Shown here piece after piece: positions 58,932 to 64,000 of a stretch of 64,000 nt of DNA. Position 1 is the first letter of the stretch; the number at the start of each line of letters is the position of its first letter. Made by a program: the position numbers and the translations under genes. The notes beneath the pieces are model-generated. The model did no database searches, was not told the origin of the DNA, and saw only the letters and a list, made by a program, of their open reading frames with translations. The stretch is from NCBI RefSeq assembly GCF_025210605.1, contig NZ_JAOARI010000003.1:1-64000 (forward strand). The letters run 5' to 3'. This DNA is from Halodesulfovibrio sp. (lineage in GTDB: Bacteria; Desulfobacterota; Desulfovibrionia; Desulfovibrionales; Desulfovibrionaceae).

Positions 58932-60142
58932 TGTAAGAGGTTCGACTTGATCTGACATTTCCTCTTGAAAAATAAGAGGTTCTCCCTTTTGATGAATAAT
59001 CAGAAGACCACCAAAAACTGGGCACCACGCCCAAAGGAGAACCTCATGACAACTTACAACCAAAACGTCATTAAGCACAAGGTCGGACTTCTTAACTTAG
59101 CAGAAGAGCTTGGGAACATATCCAAGGCATGCAAGATGATGGGATATTCACGCGACACCTTCTATCGGTATCAGGCTGCGAAGGAAGAAGGCGGAGTTGA
59201 AGCACTTCTTGATAAAAATCGGCGGAAGCCGAATATGAAGAACCGTGTTGAAAAAGAAGTTGAGGACGCAGTAGTAGCCTTCGCAACTTCCTATCCAGCG
59301 CACGGACAGACAAGAACAAGCAACGAGCTGCGCAAGAAAGGGATTTTTGTTTCTCCTTCTGGAGTTCGCTCTATTTGGGTCAGGCATGGCTTGCATAATT
59401 TTAAACTGCGACTCACAGCGCTTGAGAAGCTCTCTGCGGAAAAAGGAATAGTGCTTACTGAAGCACAGGTGCAAGCGCTCGAACGCAAGAAAGATGATGA
59501 TGTTGCCCATGGTGAAATCGAAACAGCTCATCAAGGTTATTTTGGGAGTCAGGATACGTTTTATGTGGGCACAATCAAAGGCGTTGGTCGTATCTACCAG
59601 CAGACTTTTGTGGATACTTACTCAAAATGGGCCGCAGCGAAGCTATATACCACAAAGACACCTATTACAGCCGCAGACATGCTCAACGACAAGGTTCTTC
59701 CATTCTTTGAAGAGCAAGAAATGGGTGTGTTACGTATTCTGACAGATCGTGGGACAGAGTATTGTGGAAATCGAGAACAGCACGATTATCAGCTATTTTT
59801 AGGCATCAGCAACATCGAGCATACGAAAACAAAAGCAAGGCACCCGCAAACCAATGGGATCTGCGAGCGCTTCCACAAAACTATTTTAAACGAGTTTTAT
59901 CAGGTTGCCTTCAGACGAAAAGTATACTCAAGCCTCGATGACTTGCAGACAGATCTTGATTTGTGGCTACTTGAATATAATACCGAGAGAACGCATCAAG
60001 GCAAAATGTGTTGCGGCAGAACGCCATTTGAAACTATGATGGATGCAAAACATCTTTGGACGCAACATGTTGTAAATCTCAACTAATCTGACAGGTGGTC
60101 GGTCAAAAGGGCTATGTGTCAGATCAAGTATGAACCACTACA
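58932..60142 (+). mobile_element. IS481-family insertion sequence, 1211 bp
   Basis: The ends are imperfect inverted repeats of about 27 bases, both starting TGTA and sharing ACTTGATCTGACA (left 58932-58958, right 60116-60142). The 7-bp direct repeat ACTTAAC flanks both sides (58925-58931 and 60143-60149), the expected target duplication. One transposase gene fills it. Intact ends and an exact duplication indicate a recent and probably active insertion. Confidence 0.92.
59046..60086 (+). CDS. IS481-family transposase
   Basis: A 346-residue DDE transposase. AAAGGAG precedes the ATG. An N-terminal helix-turn-helix (LAEELGNISKACKMMGYSRD) is followed by an integrase core. TFVDTYSKWAAAKLY holds the first Asp, ILTDRGTEYCG the second, and HPQTNGICERFHKTILNEFY the Glu region. 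It is full length with no internal stop, so likely functional. Confidence 0.95.
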   Translation: MTTYNQNVIKHKVGLLNLAEELGNISKACKMMGYSRDTFYRYQAAKEEGGVEALLDKNRRKPNMKNRVEKEVEDAVVAFATSYPAHGQTRTSNELRKKGIFVSPSGVRSIWVRHGLHNFKLRLTALEKLSAEKGIVLTEAQVQALERKKDDDVAHGEIETAHQGYFGSQDTFYVGTIKGVGRIYQQTFVDTYSKWAAAKLYTTKTPITAADMLNDKVLPFFEEQEMGVLRILTDRGTEYCGNREQHDYQLFLGISNIEHTKTKARHPQTNGICERFHKTILNEFYQVAFRRKVYSSLDDLQTDLDLWLLEYNTERTHQGKMCCGRTPFETMMDAKHLWTQHVVNLN

Positions 60143-60149
60143 ACTTAAC
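60143..60149. repeat. Right target-site duplication of the IS481 element
   Basis: ACTTAAC, matching 58925-58931. Confidence 0.88.
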
Positions 60150-60174
60150 GTACCAGAGAAAACGTCTACAAAAC

Positions 60175-60217
60175 AAAAAAGGCACTTACAGCCAAACACT
60201 GTAAGTGCCTTTATTTA
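60175..60217. terminator. Terminator between the cargo region and the relaxase gene
   Basis: GGCACTTACAG-CCAAACA-CTGTAAGTGCC is flanked by AAAAAA on the left and TTTATTT on the right, so it can stop transcription from both sides. It lies 25 bases beyond the relaxase stop. Confidence 0.88.
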
Positions 60218-60241
60218 CTAATGGTGAAAGATAGAATTGAA

Positions 60242-62017
60242 TTATTTACCTACTAATTTCGAATTACCAACTTCACGGGGAAGCTTACGGCTACGTCCCT
60301 GCCTCCCAAACCGCCTCCCCCTCAGCTTCTCAGCGAACTTCCGTGCCTCTACATCCTTGCTCGCAATAATCTCTTTGCGGTTATCTAACACTACCCCGCC
60401 ATCTTTGAGTTTGTAGGTGATGTTACCCTCGTTATCGACGGTGTAGGTCATACCCTCTAATAGCTTCTCCACAGGGCGTTCTTTGAATGCCTTCCTGTCT
60501 TTGGGCTTTGAGGACTGGAGTACAGCCAGCGCAATCATATTGCCAGCTTCGGCTTTCTGACGAAGAAACTCGTTCCAGTTGCCATAGGAAACTTCCTCTT
60601 TGATCTTCTTACGTTGCTCTGTGAACCTGTTTTGAATCTGCTCTTCCTGACGTAATTGTTCGGCCTTGGCAGCGTTGATGAGATAGCGCGTTTCCTTTCG
60701 GCCCAACCGACTATCGAGCTGGTACTTTTTCATTTTGATTTTCCATTTCAAGCGTAGCTCCTGCATTTCTTTTTGGCGCTGCTCTTTCTGGTCTTCAAAC
60801 ATGGCTTTGCGCTTATCAATTCCCGCTCTGTATTCCTTCATGAGCTTGCCGCGCTCCGGATGCCGGTGAAGTGGATCACGATGATACTGACGCTTCGGTT
60901 TCACAAAACTTCCATATGGAAGTGATACCAGTTTGCCCAAAAAAGTTTCGAGTTTTTGCCGAGAATACTCTCGGCCTAAGTCGCTCACCTTTGCATAATG
61001 CTCGCTTTTCTTTCCCTTCACTTTCGTAAGATCAGCGAACACAGTTCCGCGGCCGCGCAGCTTTACAGTGACATTCAATTCTGATTGCAACTTCATCTGA
61101 AACTCTGCCCAAGTAGCAGACTTCGTCCGTGCGTCGTCAATGACCTCTTTATGACGCTGCAAATAACCAATAAAGCTTTCTTCACCGGTGTAGGCTTCCA
61201 TTGCCTCAGCTCTATCGTTTTTTGTTTCCTGCACTGCCGGCTGAAAAGTATCTTTTGCCGGATAGAACTTTTCTTTAGGCTTGAATACACCAAGCCGCTG
61301 CACCAGTTCATCCTTATTCAGAGAGCTATGTATCTCTTGTCCTGTAATACGGCACCCTTTTACCGCACTTTCCAACGGTGCAATTTGAACGTCCTCTTTG
61401 CAAGAAATCTGAAGCCCACAATTTGCCATTGCAGCATGAACATTCTCCCATGTTCGCGCTGCTTTTACAGCCGACAAAAAGGCGTTCTTCTTGTCCGAGA
61501 GATAATGGGCAAACTCCCTGCGTTGTTTTCTTCCGGGATCAATCGATACGCCGTATTCTTTTTCCAATTGCCGGCATAAATCGTCACGCTTCCAGTAATC
61601 ACGATATGGCTCCAAGCGCGTCTTCTTCTCCGGATGAATCATGTTGTAAGCAACATGCATATGTGGATTCGCTGTATTGATGTGTACGCCACAATGACGT
61701 TGGTGTTCCGTGAATCCAAGCGTTTCTGCAAAGCGCACTTCAATATCTTTGTAGTCCTGCAGAGTAAGTTTCGACTCATCCTCCGGCCGGAACGACACAA
61801 CAAGATGGTACGTCTTCTCTCTCTTCGTCCGCTCGTTGCAGCCTTGGGTTGCCAAAACTTCCGATATGCCTAACTCATAATCGTCACCGGCCATACAGCC
61901 AGCGCTCCACGAAGCAAGGCACTTCTCTCCCTTCTTAGAAGCATCAGCAATGTAGTTGGCCAAGCGTGCATAATTGTCGTTTTCAGGCTTTGGCGGAGAT
62001 TGTTTTGTAGAAATCAC
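60242..62017 (-). CDS. traI: TraI-like MOBP relaxase
   Basis: A 591-residue relaxase. The GTG start overlaps the traJ stop (GTGA). Tyr16 in NDNYARLANYIAD is the likely nicking residue, and HINTANPHMH at residues 112-121 is the metal-binding motif III of MOBP. Residues 400-540 are a highly charged coiled-coil-like stretch (KEQRQKEMQELRLKWKIKMK). It is shorter than RP4 TraI (about 730 aa). It should cut oriT at 63758/63759 and pilot the strand into the recipient through TraG. Confidence 0.93.
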   Translation of the reverse strand: MISTKQSPPKPENDNYARLANYIADASKKGEKCLASWSAGCMAGDDYELGISEVLATQGCNERTKREKTYHLVVSFRPEDESKLTLQDYKDIEVRFAETLGFTEHQRHCGVHINTANPHMHVAYNMIHPEKKTRLEPYRDYWKRDDLCRQLEKEYGVSIDPGRKQRREFAHYLSDKKNAFLSAVKAARTWENVHAAMANCGLQISCKEDVQIAPLESAVKGCRITGQEIHSSLNKDELVQRLGVFKPKEKFYPAKDTFQPAVQETKNDRAEAMEAYTGEESFIGYLQRHKEVIDDARTKSATWAEFQMKLQSELNVTVKLRGRGTVFADLTKVKGKKSEHYAKVSDLGREYSRQKLETFLGKLVSLPYGSFVKPKRQYHRDPLHRHPERGKLMKEYRAGIDKRKAMFEDQKEQRQKEMQELRLKWKIKMKKYQLDSRLGRKETRYLINAAKAEQLRQEEQIQNRFTEQRKKIKEEVSYGNWNEFLRQKAEAGNMIALAVLQSSKPKDRKAFKERPVEKLLEGMTYTVDNEGNITYKLKDGGVVLDNRKEIIASKDVEARKFAEKLRGRRFGRQGRSRKLPREVGNSKLVGK

Positions 62018-62400
62018 TTTGCATCACCGCCAGAGTTTCGATTCAATACCGCCTTCTCTGTTATGCGGATGAGGTGGCGCATTTCTTCCTGTCTATCTTC
62101 GATCTGATGCAGCAGCTCACGAATTTCTCTGTGACTAGCCACTTTTCGTGCTTCTGCAGTCAGCGCAAATTTTAACAGGCCACCCAAACGCCCAAGATCA
62201 GCATTGACCTTCAACAGACTAAGGAATGCCTCTTTATCTACTTTGGTGTTTACTTCCTGCCCAAGTGCAACGCGGCGTACTAGTTCAGAAACGGAAAGAC
62301 CGCATTGTTTTGCCAGGGCAACAATGCGGTCAGATTCAGACTCCGTAACATATGACTTCAAACAGACCTTACGGACTTTCTGAGGCTTTTTTTGATTCAT
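62014..62400 (-). CDS. traJ: TraJ-like oriT-recognition protein
   Basis: 128 residues from the ATG at 62400; a TTG at 62436 inside the upstream gene would extend it. A ribbon-helix-helix-like N-terminal half (VCLKSYVTESESDRIVALAK, CGLSVSELVRRVALG) is followed by VNADLGRLGGLLKFAL, nearly the same as the NGDLGRLGGLLK motif of RP4 TraJ. RP4 TraJ binds the inverted repeat beside nic and recruits TraI; the repeat at 63715-63750 is its expected site. Confidence 0.88.
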   Translation of the reverse strand: MNQKKPQKVRKVCLKSYVTESESDRIVALAKQCGLSVSELVRRVALGQEVNTKVDKEAFLSLLKVNADLGRLGGLLKFALTAEARKVASHREIRELLHQIEDRQEEMRHLIRITEKAVLNRNSGGDAK

Positions 62401-62413
62401 AGCAACGAATGTC

Positions 62414-63613
62414 CTAACAGGCTTCTTTAAGTGCAAGAGCGGCGTTAATACGCCCCCAAACGACTAACAGAAGTTTCAGGCAATGCTGATCTGCAACTCC
62501 GTCTAGAGTAGAAACGCCGGTGAGCTGCTCGAACTCCTGCATAACTTGTTCATACGGCTGCTTCTCAGCATAATATGCCCACAAATCCAGTGCTCCGCGC
62601 ACGGTTGTTGCTGTAACAACTACACTACTTTCCGCCCCTACTTCTGATTCAGGCTCTGCAGGGCGATTAATCGCCTCTTGAACATACTCCATAGCAATAC
62701 CATATGACTCCAGCCCCAAATCTTCTATGCGAGCCAAAGCAAAGTACGCACACAGTTCAGCCTCTACTTCATCGTATGTTTTGCATTCGACTGCGGAGTA
62801 GACTTTTAGCGCACCACGCAGGGCAAGCATACGCTTTGCATCAATTCGGCGTTTCAGAAAACGAGGCTTAGTATCATTGATAGGTTGAACAGGTGCTAGC
62901 CTTGGCTGGCACGTAAGAAAATTCTTCATCACATGCATCATCAGTTGCTGTGCCCTCTTTCCTGAATACTCATGCATGAGCAGACTAAAACCACCCTGCG
63001 TCATGGCGATAATGGAAATACGCTGCCGACCGTTAAGAACTTCTTCCCCGTGCAGAAAATTTGCGTGATACACATCATGCGGGAGATTCATAGCGGTGAT
63101 CTGTGTTAGCACGGCGTTGTGATCTTTCTGAAGTGCTTTTGAGACCGTCAAGGAAGTAATGACATCTAGCTCTGCATATTTGCTTAGCAGAGAGCAATTA
63201 TCCTCGGTAGAACTCACATTTGGTGCAGCTTGACGATTAAAGTACGCATCTTCCAGCTTTTCAAATACATCCCACGCGGCGTCTGTTTCCAACATCTTTG
63301 CATGACGAGCAGCTCCGCGTTCTGTCCAGAGAAGAACTGAATTAGCTTTAGCACCAATCTTAACAGCCGGACAATTTGTCTGTCTGTTCTTCAGAAGTCT
63401 TAACTCTTCTCCTTCAATTCGGAAAAAATGTTTTCCTTCTACAAAGCGCGAAGTATTACGATTAAAATTACGATGAATATTCCCTTCATCTACTCTATAA
63501 ACAGTAGCTAAAAACGCTGTAGGGACAACAGGCAGATGCCTGTACATTAGTGGTTCGCACGAATCGATAGTAAATTCGGTTTCGCTAGAAACTGCGACTT
63601 GTTCAGTATTCAT
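62414..63613 (-). CDS. ORF6N/Rha-like phage regulatory protein in the mobilisation operon
   Basis: A 399-residue protein. Residues 25-115 form an ORF6N (KilA-N related) DNA-binding domain (VVPTAFLATVYRVDEGNIHR ... GKHFFRIEGEELRLLKN). Residues 155-230 resemble a Rha-type domain (LTVSKALQKDHNAVLTQITA, then RISIIAMTQGGFSLLMHEYS). The C-terminal third is helical and unassigned. Such proteins are phage regulators or antirepressors. It lies between oriT and traJ, reads in the same direction as traJ-traI and may regulate transfer or interfere with resident prophages. Confidence 0.8.
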   Translation of the reverse strand: MNTEQVAVSSETEFTIDSCEPLMYRHLPVVPTAFLATVYRVDEGNIHRNFNRNTSRFVEGKHFFRIEGEELRLLKNRQTNCPAVKIGAKANSVLLWTERGAARHAKMLETDAAWDVFEKLEDAYFNRQAAPNVSSTEDNCSLLSKYAELDVITSLTVSKALQKDHNAVLTQITAMNLPHDVYHANFLHGEEVLNGRQRISIIAMTQGGFSLLMHEYSGKRAQQLMMHVMKNFLTCQPRLAPVQPINDTKPRFLKRRIDAKRMLALRGALKVYSAVECKTYDEVEAELCAYFALARIEDLGLESYGIAMEYVQEAINRPAEPESEVGAESSVVVTATTVRGALDLWAYYAEKQPYEQVMQEFEQLTGVSTLDGVADQHCLKLLLVVWGRINAALALKEAC

Positions 63614-63714
63614 GTCTCTACTCCATCGAATGAAATTCAGGTTCTATTTGTCTTTTTGTACCACTTTGAGCCGATAGGCGAATAAGCTCTTCCCCACCTT
63701 TATGGTGGCAGGCC

Positions 63715-63765
63715 GTAAACTAGCCCACTTGAAAAGTGGGACTAGTTTACCTGTCCTGCCTTCGG
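63715..63765 (+). other. oriT: oriT of the IncP type with nick site
   Basis: GTAAACTAG (63715-63723) and CTAGTTTAC (63742-63750) form the outer repeat, and CCCACTT and AAGTGGG (63724-63740) an inner hairpin. CTGTCCTGCC follows directly. RP4 oriT has the same plan: an outer repeat ending CTTCAC, an inner hairpin, then CTATCCTGCC. By that alignment the nick falls between G63758 and C63759 on the plus strand. traJ and traI lie to the left, as in RP4. Confidence 0.85.
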
Positions 63766-63826
63766 ACTCCGCAGAAGAATAAGCACACCAATCAAGTTAA
63801 ATCGAGAAAATTTATAATGTTCTTGA

Positions 63827-63876
63827 TTCGGCTCGGTTCGGCTCGATTGTGCTCGATTCGAATTGATAACGATTGA
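63827..63876 (+). repeat. Helically phased 10-bp repeat array beside oriT
   Basis: Successive 10-base units are TTCGGCTCGG, TTCGGCTCGA, TTGTGCTCGA, TTCGAATTGA and TAACGATTGA. One helical turn per unit places all copies on one face of the DNA. It lies 70-120 bases downstream of nic, where TraK binds and bends DNA in RP4, so it is a candidate TraK site. Confidence 0.6.
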
Positions 63877-63930
63877 TAATATTCGCGCAAAAACGACTGT
63901 AACCTATTGAAATTTATTTCGCTTACACGG

Positions 63931-63957
63931 TTGACCGCGCGAACGATTGCATATAAT
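63931..63957 (+). promoter_or_regulatory. Candidate promoter reading out of the window
   Basis: TTGACC and TATAAT are separated by 15 bases, shorter than the ideal 17, so strength is uncertain. It points rightward, toward a gene that would start beyond 64000. Confidence 0.4.
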
Positions 63958-64000
63958 TGTCTATGTACGTCACAGCTTCTTTTCCTTGCTGAGGAGCCAA

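Larger units (their letters stand above)
63614..64000. other. Non-coding transfer-origin region
   Basis: 387 bases without a gene. It holds a CCACC-TTTAT-GGTGG hairpin (63694-63708), the oriT repeat and nick site (63715-63765), a helically phased 10-bp repeat array (63827-63876) and a plus-strand promoter candidate (63931-63957). The window ends with TGCTGAGGAG, which may be the ribosome binding site of the next plus-strand gene. Confidence 0.75.

Noticed and set aside
58860..59078. Minus-strand gene spanning the left IS end
   Set aside because: Most of the frame lies inside the IS. Rejoining the flanks across the target duplication gives a stop within about 12 codons upstream, so no disrupted gene can be shown.
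63614..64000. Integrase gene at the right end
   Set aside because: No coding frame is present here; an integrase must lie outside the window if the element follows the usual layout.

Overview
The window is mostly one integrative and conjugative element (ICE) of the IncP/Trb type. Its left boundary is at about 3090, where a 55-bp 3' fragment of a tRNA-Arg(CCT) gene (minus strand) marks an attachment site. It runs off the right edge of the window. The moderate-to-low GC, the mixture of RP4-like transfer genes with an R64-like thin pilus, and the His-Xaa-Ser radical-SAM cluster fit an anaerobic proteobacterium of the Desulfovibrio/Halodesulfovibrio kind. That assignment is inference only, because no rRNA or housekeeping gene is present.

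Layout. 1-3089: flanking DNA or an older island with a YoeB-like toxin, small unknown genes and an AlpA-like DNA-binding protein; the tRNA terminator closes it at 3041-3081. 3090-5566: attachment site, a DUF1937 protein, two winged-helix replication-initiator-like proteins and a probable 60-nt counter-transcribed RNA in front of the second. 5559-30788: one long transfer operon, traK-traL-traM-trbB-(degenerate trbB paralogue)-trbC-D-E-J-[inverted lipoprotein]-trbL-F-G-H. It continues through a type IVb pilus operon (TrbH-PilL fusion, pilN-O-P-Q-R-S, a PilT-like ATPase, pilM, pilV, a tail-collar adhesin), then trbI-traG-traF. 30802-36720: a small unknown gene, an ArdC/Toprim TraC-like protein, topoisomerase III and two unknown genes.

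36840-58836 is cargo rich in defence and conflict genes: an orphan BrnT-like toxin, a HEAT-repeat/nuclease-like gene pair, a zinc-ribbon YozE-like protein, an HNH protein with a Tat-like leader, a DUF5334-like secreted protein beside an hxsD-B-C-A cluster, a Zeta-type kinase with its small partner, a potassium channel, a Mokosh type II-like helicase-PLD protein, McrBC, and a Septu-like ATPase/HNH pair. An IS481-family element with a 7-bp target duplication follows. The mobilisation module (TraI relaxase, TraJ, an ORF6N/Rha-like protein) reads leftward from an IncP-type oriT at 63715-63765.

How it fits together. TraI, TraJ and TraK would form the relaxosome at oriT, TraG couples it to the Trb channel, and the Pil genes build a thin pilus co-expressed with that channel. 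If the element circularises, oriT near the right end is brought close to traK at the left end, restoring an RP4-like order. No integrase, prepilin peptidase, TrbN-type transglycosylase or shufflon recombinase is visible; the integrase is expected beyond 64000 next to the intact tRNA-Arg.
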